DNA of 64,000 nucleotides from Gemmatimonadota bacterium (GTDB taxonomy: Bacteria > Gemmatimonadota > Gemmatimonadetes > Gemmatimonadales > Gemmatimonadaceae). The notes beneath the pieces are model-generated. The model saw nothing but the letters and a program-made list of their open reading frames with translations, did not search any database and was not told the origin of the DNA. Shown piece after piece: positions 50,525-59,577 of the stretch. The DNA is taken from assembly GCA_028287235.1 (NCBI GenBank), contig JAQBQB010000002.1, forward strand, positions 62,001-126,000, in the 5' to 3' direction. Position 1 is the stretch's first letter. Every line of letters begins with the position of its first letter. A program made the translations under genes and the position numbers.

Positions 50525-51871
50525 GTGTACAACGCATCTCCGGCCGCGCGGTTTCTCGAGCAGGAAGCTCGAGGACTCGTGACTCGCCTCGCCCGCGTGA
50601 AGCCCTTCGCTTTGCTCACTCCTTCAGTGCCGGCGGCGGCGGTGACCGTAGCCGCCCAGTCGGCGATCGAGAGCTATCTGGCGACGGGCCGGCAAGAGCT
50701 TCGCGCGCGCGTGGGGAGCTTTCTTCGATGGATCCGCAGTCCGGAGGGACAGCACGCGAGCGCCGCGGAGCTACAACGGCGGTTCACGTTCCTGCGTCTG
50801 CGGTTCAACGTGGTGCTGTCGCAGTTCGACATCTTCGCGGAGGTACTCACGCAGCGGAGTGAGCATGAAACAGGTGTGCTCGTCGGCGGTCTCGACGTGG
50901 TGGCCGCCGAAGCGCTGGAGGTACCCGGGCTCACCGGAGCGCCTCCAGTCATCTGCTACCTCGTCCGCGATCCCGGCGCCGCCATCCGGCGCGCGCGCAC
51001 GCGTCTGCCCGGCGGAGGATCGAACCCCGTCGCGGTGATTCGCGTGCCGCGCGAACGCATGATCGGCAGCGGCATCGCGTCGTCGCTGGTGCACGAGGTG
51101 GGACACCAAGGTGCCGCGCTCCTCGGATTGGTGGAGTCGCTGCGACCGGTGTTGCAAGCGAGACAGCGCACCGCGGGCGATAGCGCCGTCGCTTGGCAGC
51201 TGTGGGAACGTTGGATCTCCGAGATCGTCGCCGATCTCTGGTCGGCGGCCAAGGTTGGCGTGGCGGCTCCGCTCGGGTTGATCGGCGTCGTGAGTCTGCC
51301 ACGGGCGTTCGTCTTTCGGATCAACGCGGAGGATCCGCACCCGGCACCGTGGATCCGCGTGAAGATCAGTTGCGCGATGGGCAACGCCATGTACCCCCAT
51401 CCGCAGTGGGATCGGCTGGCGGCACTCTGGGGCCAGCTCTATCCGCTGTCCGACGCGGGGGACGTGCAGCAGCCGCTCTTCAAGCTGCTCGAGACCACCA
51501 TTCCCGAGCTCGTGCAGATCATGCTCGCCCACCGGCCCACCTCGCTCGGCGGTCGTTCGCTGCGCGACGCGCTCCGGGCGGGAGACCGGCAGCCGCAGCA
51601 ACTCGCGGCGCTGTTTCGCAGTTGGAACCGCGAGCCGATGAAGATGCGCGAGCACCCGCCCACGCTCGTCTTCGCGGCGATCGGCCAAGCGCGCGCGGAT
51701 GGAATTCTCCAAGCCGAGGAGGAGAGCCGTCTGCTCGCTTACCTACTCACATACTGGGCGCTGCGCAGCACACTCGACATCGCCGAGGTGTGCGCGACCA
51801 CGCAACCGCGCATGCGGGCGCGTTGGAAGAGTGCCGAGCTACCGTCCGCGGCGGTCCTCGCCGCCGTCTGA
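50525..51871 (+). CDS. HEXXH zinc-peptidase-like protein of the FLGE operon
   Basis: GTG 50525 lies ten bases after the previous stop and gives 448 residues. The only known motif is HEVGH (H190, E191, H194) followed by E233-x3-D237 (EIVAD), the metal site of a gluzincin protease. Flanks are helical (RRFTFLRLRFNVVLSQFDIF; WERWISEIVADLWSAAKVGV). No signal peptide. A protease maturing the FLGE-repeat protein is an attractive inference; an inactive structural role cannot be excluded. The next gene follows by 10 bases with AGGAGG. Confidence 0.7.
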   Translation: MYNASPAARFLEQEARGLVTRLARVKPFALLTPSVPAAAVTVAAQSAIESYLATGRQELRARVGSFLRWIRSPEGQHASAAELQRRFTFLRLRFNVVLSQFDIFAEVLTQRSEHETGVLVGGLDVVAAEALEVPGLTGAPPVICYLVRDPGAAIRRARTRLPGGGSNPVAVIRVPRERMIGSGIASSLVHEVGHQGAALLGLVESLRPVLQARQRTAGDSAVAWQLWERWISEIVADLWSAAKVGVAAPLGLIGVVSLPRAFVFRINAEDPHPAPWIRVKISCAMGNAMYPHPQWDRLAALWGQLYPLSDAGDVQQPLFKLLETTIPELVQIMLAHRPTSLGGRSLRDALRAGDRQPQQLAALFRSWNREPMKMREHPPTLVFAAIGQARADGILQAEEESRLLAYLLTYWALRSTLDIAEVCATTQPRMRARWKSAELPSAAVLAAV

Positions 51872-51881
51872 GGAGGAACGA

Positions 51882-53696
51882 ATGACTGACAAACTGCCCG
51901 ACATCACACACGTTGCGCTGGAGCGCACCGACTTTCCCTACACGGCCGACCGGCTGTTGTGGGAAGTCATCAAGGACCGCACGGAGGCGCTCTCGTTTCG
52001 ACGGTATTCGGACTTCATCGACCGTGTGATGAGCGACGCCGCGCCCACGGGCCACTCCGCGAGCGCAGTGGAATCCGCGTATTCGAAGGACCCGCTGGTC
52101 AAGAGCGCGCAGGCAACGCTGCGCGATCCACGGAGCAGCGCCGACGCACGCGCTGCCGCGGAAACGTTTCTGTCGTCCAAGCTCGACCAGGCCGCGGCGG
52201 TCGAAGATCCGGTGGTCGACGAGGCGACGGGCATCGACGCGCGACCGGCCAAGGGCCGGAAGACCGCCGCCAAGACGGTCGCCAGTACGTTCACCGCCCC
52301 GTTCTCGTCGAGCTCCACCGTCCAAGCGCGCGAGCTTCCGGCTGAGATCACGGACCTTCGGAAAAAGATCGCCACGTTCGGAGTCTCGAACGGCGATGCC
52401 TACCAACTGCTCAAGGCCGCGACGGATTTCTTCGTCATGTCCGAAGCGGGCCGTATGGAGGATGTGGGATTCATCGACCCGCCGAGCACGTATCTGTCGA
52501 TGGACTACGTGCAGGCGTTCCGCGGCGAATACCTGACCGATCTGATGACGGAGGCGAACTCGCCGTACGTGCTCCCGTACCTCAACATCATTCGGCGCCG
52601 GCTCGGCGAGTTGCCGTACAAGAAGAACTTGCAGCTCGGCGTGCGTCCCGATTCGTACGGAATCCTGCGCTCGCGGCTCATGAGCCCCGTGCTCATGGAA
52701 TTGATCTGGAACTACTGGATCGAGCAAGGAATGATGGTGCAGACCATGAACCTGATCTCGCTGCGCTTCCAGAACGTGCGCCGCGGAAACGGGCTCGATC
52801 CGCTCGGCAACTTCGAGCTCGATCCGCTGCGCCCGCTGAGCAACCTGCTGTGGGGCTACGTGCAGGACGAGCTCAACCGGCTGGGCGTGAACAGACGCTC
52901 ATATGAATATGCTCATGGCCTGGGCTTGCAGCTCGTCGGCAAGGCCGTGCCGGAGATGCACCCGGCCGATGTCCGCTCGCAGTTTCTCCCCGCTTTCCAC
53001 GATCTGCTGCGGTTGGCCTGGGTGTTCTTCCGGGAGGACGACGACAAGACGATCGTCGCCGACGCCTTCCCGATGTTGAACGCGCTGCGCGAGCTCCACT
53101 TCGTGATCGCCGAGGGCGCTCACAACCAGTTCGTCGACCTGACGATGCGCGCGCGATCGGAGATGTTGATGCAGCAGTGGATTCTCGCACGTCCGGAGAT
53201 GAAGGACTTCCTGCGCGGGCGCACGATGGTGCCGTACCCCGAGGAATGGATGGACCGGGTGGACGCCATGAAGTCGCTGCAGCAGTGGCACGACGCCTCG
53301 GTCATCAACTACAACGATCTCGCGGTGTACGGGGAAAAGATCCTGCTCGCCGTGCGCTACGGGAACTGGAGCACCACGACCGACCAGAACCAGGCGGCCA
53401 ACTGGGCCCGCTCGTTCCGTCCGGAGATCCAACGGTACACGCACGCGCTCAAGATCGTGTCGTCCCTCGACCTGTCGGTAGGCGACGTCGTCGAGGTCCG
53501 CACGGAGTCCGAACGCCTGCAACAGGGAATCGTGTCGCGCACGGCACGTCCGGGCGGAACGTTCAATCAACCGCAGCAACCCGTTCCCCGGCCGGCGGTC
53601 GCGCGGCAGGCGACGGCGCACGTATTGAAGGGGGCAACACCAGCAGGCGCGTCGGCGAACCTGCCATCGCAGGTCATGGGTAAGCCGCGGGTGTGA
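51882..53696 (+). CDS. 604-residue protein of the FLGE operon, unknown
   Basis: The product is soluble and mostly helical. Features: N-terminal DITHVALERTDFPYTADRLL, a low-complexity Ala/Ser/Thr linker at about 100-150, a large helical part (FFVMSEAGRMEDVGFIDPPS, LMSPVLMELIWNYWIEQGMM, LRPLSNLLWGYVQDELNRLG) and a Pro/Gln/Ala-rich tail. AGGAGG is perfectly placed before ATG 51882. The next gene overlaps by four bases. No family recognised; the size and helical content would suit a scaffold or carrier. Confidence 0.7.
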   Translation: MTDKLPDITHVALERTDFPYTADRLLWEVIKDRTEALSFRRYSDFIDRVMSDAAPTGHSASAVESAYSKDPLVKSAQATLRDPRSSADARAAAETFLSSKLDQAAAVEDPVVDEATGIDARPAKGRKTAAKTVASTFTAPFSSSSTVQARELPAEITDLRKKIATFGVSNGDAYQLLKAATDFFVMSEAGRMEDVGFIDPPSTYLSMDYVQAFRGEYLTDLMTEANSPYVLPYLNIIRRRLGELPYKKNLQLGVRPDSYGILRSRLMSPVLMELIWNYWIEQGMMVQTMNLISLRFQNVRRGNGLDPLGNFELDPLRPLSNLLWGYVQDELNRLGVNRRSYEYAHGLGLQLVGKAVPEMHPADVRSQFLPAFHDLLRLAWVFFREDDDKTIVADAFPMLNALRELHFVIAEGAHNQFVDLTMRARSEMLMQQWILARPEMKDFLRGRTMVPYPEEWMDRVDAMKSLQQWHDASVINYNDLAVYGEKILLAVRYGNWSTTTDQNQAANWARSFRPEIQRYTHALKIVSSLDLSVGDVVEVRTESERLQQGIVSRTARPGGTFNQPQQPVPRPAVARQATAHVLKGATPAGASANLPSQVMGKPRV

Positions 53697-54805
53697 CGGT
53701 GGGCGGCCTGGACTTCACGTCGGCGTTGTACCTGGGGCTGAGCCATCCGAGCCACGCCCTGCCGGCGTGGAGCTCGCTCACCACCGGAGCGCCGGCGGTG
53801 ATTCGGGAGCCGCACGTTGGGCTCTCGGTCGCCGCCGGCGTCGCCGCGCTCGTTGGCGCCGAGGCCGGCGTCGTCGGCACGTCGACGCTGCATCTGTCGC
53901 TCGATCTGTTTCAGTTGCTCGCCGCGCGCGGGGGACGCGTGTACGCCGACGCCTGCCTGTACGATGTCGCCGCGTGGGGACTCGAACACGCCGCTCTGCG
54001 CGGAGCGCGCGTGCGGCGGTTCGCCGCGCACTCCCCGGACGCACTCAGGCGGCAACTCGAGCGCGACGCGCCGTTCGTGCGCCCACCGATCGTCGTCACC
54101 GACGGACTCTGCCCGGCATGCGAACGCGTCGCGCCGCTCGCGGAGTACTTAAAGCACACCCGCGCGGTTGGCGGAATGCTGGTGGTGGACGACACACAAG
54201 GACTCGGCATACTTGGAGCGCGCTCAGATCGACGACATCCCTATGGCGTCGGTGGAGGCGGAACGATGCGGCAATCGGGAATCGCCGGAGTCGACGTCGT
54301 CATCATGGCGTCGCTCGCGAAGGGCTTCGGCGCGCCGGTAGCCGTACTCGCCGGCTCAGCGAATCTCATACGCCGTTTCCGACGCGACGCCGCGACACGC
54401 GTACACTGCAGTCCGCCGTCCATCCCCACGCTCCTGGCCGCGCAACGAGCGCTGAACATCAACGCGCGATACGGCGACACAATTCGACAGCGCCTTGCAA
54501 CGAACGTTTCTCGGTTCCTGGCGCGGACGGAACCGGACGACTTCGTCGACGGTCGGTGGCACTTCCCCGTGCAATCGATTTCGATTCCGGCGCACCTCGA
54601 CGCGCGGCTCGTGCATCGACAGCTCGCCGCGCAGGGCGTCCAAACAGTGCTCACGCGCCGGCGCGGCGACTCCGCGGCGCTCACCTTTCTCGTCACCGCG
54701 GCCCACCGCGCGGACGGCGTCGGTCGTGCGGCATCGCTCGCGCTCCGCCTGCTCGCGACCGACGCCGTTGCCGTGTCCGAACCGGGATTCGCTAGTGCAG
54801 TCTGA
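53693..54805 (+). CDS. alpha-oxoamine synthase-like PLP enzyme (AONS/KBL family)
   Basis: The 370-residue product is a fold-type I PLP enzyme: Schiff-base Lys210 in IMASLAKGFGAPVAVLAG, the PLP-binding MLVVDDTQGLGILG (Asp166/167), and the N-terminal HVGLSVAAGVAALVG. 8-Amino-7-oxononanoate synthase and glycine C-acetyltransferase are the nearest types; they condense an amino acid with an acyl-CoA. No biotin genes are near, so another substrate is likely. GTG 53693 overlaps the previous stop (GTGA), and the next gene overlaps by 11 bases. Confidence 0.8.
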   Translation: MTVGGLDFTSALYLGLSHPSHALPAWSSLTTGAPAVIREPHVGLSVAAGVAALVGAEAGVVGTSTLHLSLDLFQLLAARGGRVYADACLYDVAAWGLEHAALRGARVRRFAAHSPDALRRQLERDAPFVRPPIVVTDGLCPACERVAPLAEYLKHTRAVGGMLVVDDTQGLGILGARSDRRHPYGVGGGGTMRQSGIAGVDVVIMASLAKGFGAPVAVLAGSANLIRRFRRDAATRVHCSPPSIPTLLAAQRALNINARYGDTIRQRLATNVSRFLARTEPDDFVDGRWHFPVQSISIPAHLDARLVHRQLAAQGVQTVLTRRRGDSAALTFLVTAAHRADGVGRAASLALRLLATDAVAVSEPGFASAV

Positions 54806-56207
54806 CGCCCCGTCCGTTCGCGCGGCACTCGAGTATGCGCGCGCCAACGCCGCGCGCTTCACGACGCGGCTCGCCGAGCTCGTTCGCTTTGCTTCGGTGA
54901 GCGGAGACGCCTCGCGGCGCGACGACGTCCGCCTCTGCGCGGAATGGCTGGTGCGTACGCTACGAACGATCGGGCTGCCGCACGCGCGGCTGATCGAAAC
55001 GAGTGGAGCCCCGCTCGTGTTCGCGAGTCTGCGGCGGTCGGCGCCGAACGGTCGCGCCACGATTCTCGTCTACGGCCACTACGACGTTCAGCCTCCGGGC
55101 CCGAGTGCCGAGTGGCACTCGCCGCCCTTCACACCGACGATCCGCGACGGCGCGGTGGTCGGCCGGGGCGCGAGCGACGACAAAGGCCAACTCCTCGCGC
55201 ACGTCAACGCGATCGAATCGTGGATTCACACCGCGGGCGAGCTCCCGGTGAACGTCGTGTGTCTCTTCGAGGGAGAGGAGGAGATCGGGAGTCCCGCCCT
55301 GCGCCGATTTCTGCGCACACATGGGCCGCGGCTAGGCGTGCAGGCGGCGATCATCTCCGACACACGGATGCGCGCTGTTGACCGACCCGCCATCACCTAT
55401 GCGCTGCGCGGAAAGATGCGTATCGAGCTCGTGGTGCTGCGCCGCGGGCGCGAGGTCCACGCCGGCGAGTTCGCCGGAGCGGTCTTCGACCCGGCGCGCG
55501 CGCTGGCCAGCATCGTGGCGTCGTTGCACGAGCCGGGCGGTCGCATTGCCGTCGACGGGTTTCATGACAGCATACGCGTTGCCTCAGCCGCCGAACGGAC
55601 TTACATGAAACGCGTTGGGCCGAGCGACGCGGAGATTCTGGGTTCTGGCGGACTCGAGCCGGCACCGGAGACGTGCGAACGGTCCCTCTACGAGCGCACG
55701 ACGCTCGATCCGGCGATCAGCGTGACGGAACTGCAGGCCGGCGACGCCGGCGAGCACGGGAAAAGCGCGATTCCCGCGCGGACGAGCGCGATGCTCGATC
55801 TGCGTCTCGTTGCGGGCCAGGACCCTCGGCGTATCGCACAACTCGTTCGCACGCATGCGCGCCGCTTCGCACCCCCCGGCGCGCACGTCGCCCTCCGCAT
55901 TCGCTCCGCGTCGCCCGCGCTCGTCCTCGATCCACGGAACGCCGCACTGCGCGCCGGTGCGCGTGCCGCCGAAGCAACGTTCGGCAGGCCCGTCGTCTTC
56001 CTGCGGTCGGGCGGAACGATTCCCGTCGTCGACACGCTCGCGTCGCTGGGCATTCCAACGGTGCTCCTTGGGTTCGCGCTCGCCGACGACGGCATGCATG
56101 CCCCAAATGAACGGTTCGGCGTGCGGCGCTTTGCGCAGGCCACCGAATGCGCGATTCGCTTTCTCGCCGAAGCCGGGCGAACACTCTCTCCGCGGCCACT
56201 CCAATGA
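54795..56207 (+). CDS. M20 family metallopeptidase (dipeptidase-like)
   Basis: The 470-residue product has the M20 dizinc site: ILVYGHYDVQPPGPSAEWHS, GRGASDDKGQLLAHVNAIES, CLFEGEEEIGSPALRRFLRT, and a C-terminal RSGGTIPVVDTL and MHAPNERFGV. These match dipeptidases of the PepV/CNDP group, which cleave small peptides in the cytoplasm. GTG 54795 gives an 11-base overlap with the PLP gene; the next gene overlaps by four bases. It is the second peptidase of the cluster. Confidence 0.88.
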   Translation: MQSDAPSVRAALEYARANAARFTTRLAELVRFASVSGDASRRDDVRLCAEWLVRTLRTIGLPHARLIETSGAPLVFASLRRSAPNGRATILVYGHYDVQPPGPSAEWHSPPFTPTIRDGAVVGRGASDDKGQLLAHVNAIESWIHTAGELPVNVVCLFEGEEEIGSPALRRFLRTHGPRLGVQAAIISDTRMRAVDRPAITYALRGKMRIELVVLRRGREVHAGEFAGAVFDPARALASIVASLHEPGGRIAVDGFHDSIRVASAAERTYMKRVGPSDAEILGSGGLEPAPETCERSLYERTTLDPAISVTELQAGDAGEHGKSAIPARTSAMLDLRLVAGQDPRRIAQLVRTHARRFAPPGAHVALRIRSASPALVLDPRNAALRAGARAAEATFGRPVVFLRSGGTIPVVDTLASLGIPTVLLGFALADDGMHAPNERFGVRRFAQATECAIRFLAEAGRTLSPRPLQ

Positions 56208-57061
56208 TCATCGACTGCCACTGCCACGCCGGCCCCGGCGACGGACTCACCGCGCCCTGGGACACCACGGCGTCGCTCGACAAGTATCTCGCGCGCGCGT
56301 CGCGCGCCGGTATCGACCGCACGGTGCTGTTCGCCGCGTTCCATTCCGACTACGCGGTGGCCAACCACGAAGTGGCGCGCGTCGTCGGCGCGCGGCCCGA
56401 TCGCTTCTTCGGATTCTGCTTCGTCAACTCGGTCGCCGACCGCGGCCGCATACGGGCGCTCGTCCGCACGTCGGTGGAGCAGTACGGCTTCGTGGGCATC
56501 AAGGTGCACCGCTTTCACGGCGACATCACGCGCGAGGTGTGCGACGTGGCGCGCGACTTCGATCTGCCGGTGCTGTACGACGTGATGGGCAAGGTCTCGG
56601 TCGTGGAGATGCTCGCCACGGCATTTCCCGACGTCCGCTTCATCATCCCACACCTCGGCAGCTTCGTCGACGATTGGCGCGCGAATCTCGGGCTGATCGA
56701 TCATCTCGTGCGTCATCCCAACGTGCACACCGACAGCTCCGCCGTGCAGCGCTTCGACTTCCTCGAGCAGGCCGTGCAGCGCGCGGGGGCGCACAAACTG
56801 CTCTTCGGCTCGGACGGACCGTGGATTCACCCCGGGGTGGAGCTCGCGAAAATTCGCGAGCTGCGGCTCGCGCCGGCCGACGAGGCACTCGTGCTGTCGG
56901 GAAACCTGCTGCGGCTCATCGGCGAGAGAGGACGGGCGCGTGTGAGAAAACCGGTCGCCGCTGCTCCCCACCTCCCGGTGATTCCCAGGCCGAGAGTTAC
57001 CGCCATTCCTCCCCGGCCGGTGACTCCGTGGATGCGCACGCAGTCGACGCAGTTGCTTTGA
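56204..57061 (+). CDS. amidohydrolase-2 (TIM-barrel) family protein
   Basis: The 285-residue product has the metal-binding HxH (MIIDCHCHAGPGDG), a later GIKVHRFHGDITREV, FIIPHLGSFVDDW (His ligand) and FGSDGPWIHPG (Asp ligand), typical of the amidohydrolase-2/ACMSD-like group that hydrolyses or decarboxylates cyclic and carboxylic substrates. A 45-residue Pro/Arg-rich tail follows the barrel. ATG 56204 overlaps the M20 stop (ATGA). Last gene of the operon; the sigma-54 activator gene converges from 31 bases away. Confidence 0.82.
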   Translation: MIIDCHCHAGPGDGLTAPWDTTASLDKYLARASRAGIDRTVLFAAFHSDYAVANHEVARVVGARPDRFFGFCFVNSVADRGRIRALVRTSVEQYGFVGIKVHRFHGDITREVCDVARDFDLPVLYDVMGKVSVVEMLATAFPDVRFIIPHLGSFVDDWRANLGLIDHLVRHPNVHTDSSAVQRFDFLEQAVQRAGAHKLLFGSDGPWIHPGVELAKIRELRLAPADEALVLSGNLLRLIGERGRARVRKPVAAAPHLPVIPRPRVTAIPPRPVTPWMRTQSTQLL

Positions 57062-57091
57062 TCGGTTCGACCGCTGAGATCTGTTGCATCG

Positions 57092-58489
57092 TTAGTTCGC
57101 GATCGGCGGCAACGGACCCGTCGGCGTCGAGTGCACCTGCCGCTTCGCGGCCCGGCGCATCTGGAGCGCGCGGTCGGTGACGTGCAGCCGCCGCGCGGCG
57201 TTCTGGAGGTTCCCCTCGATGTCCACGGCGAGACGGATTGCCGTCTCGGTGGCTGCCTGCCCGATCTCGCGCAGAGAAACGCCCTGTGCCACCGCGCGCC
57301 GAATGGCGCCCTCGAACGGTATGTCCAGCCAGCTGGTGCTCAGATCCACGTCGGGACGGTCGTCTTCCGGGATGTCGCCCGCGGTGATCGGGCCAGGGCC
57401 GACGTGACGATGCATGATCCGCATCACCAGTTGGCGTAGCTCGCGCACGTTCCCCGGATACGCGCGCTCCACGAGATACCGTTCTACGATCCCTTCGATC
57501 TCCGGCGGCTCATGCAGCCGACGAATCGCCGACATGAAATGGCGCGCGAGGGGCAGCACGTCTTCCGAGCGGTCGCGAAGCGACGGGAGATGGATCGTAA
57601 TGCTCGCGATACGATAGTAGAGGTCGCCACGGAACTGCCCCTGCTCCACGGCGCCGAGGAGATCGCGATGTGTGGCGCTGACCAGACGGAAGTGGGTCTT
57701 CTGCCACATGTTGCTGCCGACGCGCTTGTACGTGCACTCCTGCACGGCGCGCAGCAATTCGGGTTGAAGCCGGAGCGGCAGGTCGCCGAGCTCGTCGAGG
57801 AACAGCGTGCCGCCGTTTGCCAGCGCGAATGCGCCGTCGCGCGCCGACACGGCACCGGTGAACGACCCGCGCTCGTGGCCGAAAAACTCGCTGCCCGACA
57901 GCTCGGGCGCGATCGCGCCGCAGTCGACGACGACCAGCGCTCCTTTCCCGTGCCCGGGATCGAGTGAATGGACGAGACGCGCGGCAAGCTCCTTCCCCGA
58001 GCCCGTGTCGCCCTGCAGCAAGATCGGAGCGTCCGTGAAGTGCGCCGCCTCGACGAGCTGCCGCATGACAGCGCGCCACGTGTTGCTTTCGCCGACCAGA
58101 TTGTCGCGCACGAGCGACGAGTCGACGATGGCATCGACCTCCACCCAGCGAGTGAGGCGCGCGGCCGCGGCGCGCGCCACTTCGGCCCGGCCGTCCATCG
58201 CCAGCACGTCCGAGGCGCCGTGCCGAAGCAACTGCCAGACGGTCTGCTGGGTCACCGCGCCGCCGGTCGCCACGGCGAGCACCCGCCGCGCGCCGCCGCG
58301 GCTCGCGTCGCGCACGAATTCGCCCAGGCGATCGCTCATCTCGTGGAAGAAGACGATGCCGGCGCCCTCGACTTCGCCCGGAGAGAGCGGCAATACTCCG
58401 ATGCCGGCGTGGGTGAGCGCGTCGAGAATCGAGCGCGTCCCTTCGACGCGCTCGCCGAACGTCTGCTGCCAAACGATCGTCTTGATCAT
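57092..58489 (-). CDS. sigma-54-dependent transcriptional activator
   Basis: The 465-residue product has an unusual N-terminal domain (1-135) that resembles a receiver without its phosphoacceptor pattern, then an AAA+ domain with Walker A GDTGSGKE (160-167), the sigma-54 contact loop GSFTGA (208-213, where GAFTGA is usual) and Walker B GGTLFLDE (226-233), and a C-terminal Fis-type helix-turn-helix (GNLQNAARRLHVTDRALQMR). It very likely drives the sigma-54 promoter at 49408, being the only such activator here and next to that operon. Confidence 0.9.
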   Translation of the reverse strand: MIKTIVWQQTFGERVEGTRSILDALTHAGIGVLPLSPGEVEGAGIVFFHEMSDRLGEFVRDASRGGARRVLAVATGGAVTQQTVWQLLRHGASDVLAMDGRAEVARAAAARLTRWVEVDAIVDSSLVRDNLVGESNTWRAVMRQLVEAAHFTDAPILLQGDTGSGKELAARLVHSLDPGHGKGALVVVDCGAIAPELSGSEFFGHERGSFTGAVSARDGAFALANGGTLFLDELGDLPLRLQPELLRAVQECTYKRVGSNMWQKTHFRLVSATHRDLLGAVEQGQFRGDLYYRIASITIHLPSLRDRSEDVLPLARHFMSAIRRLHEPPEIEGIVERYLVERAYPGNVRELRQLVMRIMHRHVGPGPITAGDIPEDDRPDVDLSTSWLDIPFEGAIRRAVAQGVSLREIGQAATETAIRLAVDIEGNLQNAARRLHVTDRALQMRRAAKRQVHSTPTGPLPPIAN

Positions 58490-58731
58490 TCGCCGCGCTC
58501 ACGAAGACGCAACACGGCTGCGGCGCCGAGGGCCTCAACAAGTAACACGCTTCGGACGCACGTCAAGTAGGGGTATCACACTATTCTCATGGACGATCGA
58601 AACCGCCAAAGAGCCTGCGAGGAGTTACGGGACACACAATTGAATGCACTTCCCGCCCACCCCTCCGCCGTTGCATTATGCCACCGCAACCCGCCGCACC
58701 GTCAGCCGTCCGCTAAACAGACAAACCCCAG

Positions 58732-59550
58732 ATGAACCTTCGTCAGTTTGGGAAATTCAGCAGTGCCATCGAGCGCGTCGACCGGCTCATTGGATCGTAC
58801 AACGCCGCACCGCTCTACTACGACCTGGCGTTTCGCGTCGCCTCGTCATGGGGCGTGAGCTGCTTCAACTATGGATATGCGCCCCTGTCGGCCGACGTAT
58901 CCGCCGACGCGGCGTGCACCGAGCCGCATCAGCTCGAGATGTACCGCCAGGCTGCGGTGGCGGTGGGGGCGGAGCGCTTTCGAGGCGCCGTGGTGCTCGA
59001 GGTCTCGTGCGGCATGGGCGGTGGCCTTGCGTATCTCGCGCGAACCCTCGGTGTGGGTACCGCCGTCGCGCTCGACCGCGCGCAACCGGGCGTGCGGTCG
59101 GCGCACAACCGTTTCCGGCTGCCCGCGGTGAAGGCCGACGCCCTCTCGCTTCCCTTTTCCGACGGATCGGTCGACGTCGTGCTCAACGTCGAGGCATCGC
59201 ACGTCTACTTCGGCGAGCCATTTCTCAGCGAAGTGCGGCGCGTGCTGAAGCCGGGCGGCCATCTCGCCCTCGTCGACTCGCGCGATCTCACGCCCGGCGG
59301 GGCCGAAGCGTACATGCGCGACAATCTCGCCCCGCACCGCCTTCGGCTCACCTCGTTTCGCGACGTCACGACCAACGTGGTCGACTCGTGCGTCGCCGAC
59401 TCTCCGCGGCGCGAGGCACTGCTCAAACGCGTGCCCTTCTTCCTTCGGCCGCCGCTCCGCCCTATGCTCGGCGTCGAAGGATCGAGTCGCTACGAATGCT
59501 TTCGCAGCCGAAAGACGACGTACTTCATCTCGACGGCGGTCGCGGAGTAG
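58732..59550 (+). CDS. class I SAM-dependent methyltransferase
   Basis: The 272-residue product has motif I VVLEVSCGMGGGLAYLARTL, an acidic VALDRAQPGV, LPFSDGSVDVVLNVEASHVY (motif II region) and VLKPGGHLALVDSRD (motif III), the UbiE/Coq5-like pattern. Residues 20-60 (YYDLAFRVASSWGVSCFNYG) resemble lipid or natural-product methyltransferases. It stands alone after the regulator, 242 bases divergent from it; membership of the FLGE system is possible. The divergent gap shows no clear -24/-12 promoter. Confidence 0.8.
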   Translation: MNLRQFGKFSSAIERVDRLIGSYNAAPLYYDLAFRVASSWGVSCFNYGYAPLSADVSADAACTEPHQLEMYRQAAVAVGAERFRGAVVLEVSCGMGGGLAYLARTLGVGTAVALDRAQPGVRSAHNRFRLPAVKADALSLPFSDGSVDVVLNVEASHVYFGEPFLSEVRRVLKPGGHLALVDSRDLTPGGAEAYMRDNLAPHRLRLTSFRDVTTNVVDSCVADSPRREALLKRVPFFLRPPLRPMLGVEGSSRYECFRSRKTTYFISTAVAE

Positions 59551-59577
59551 GCCCTTCCCCGTACTGGACACACACCC

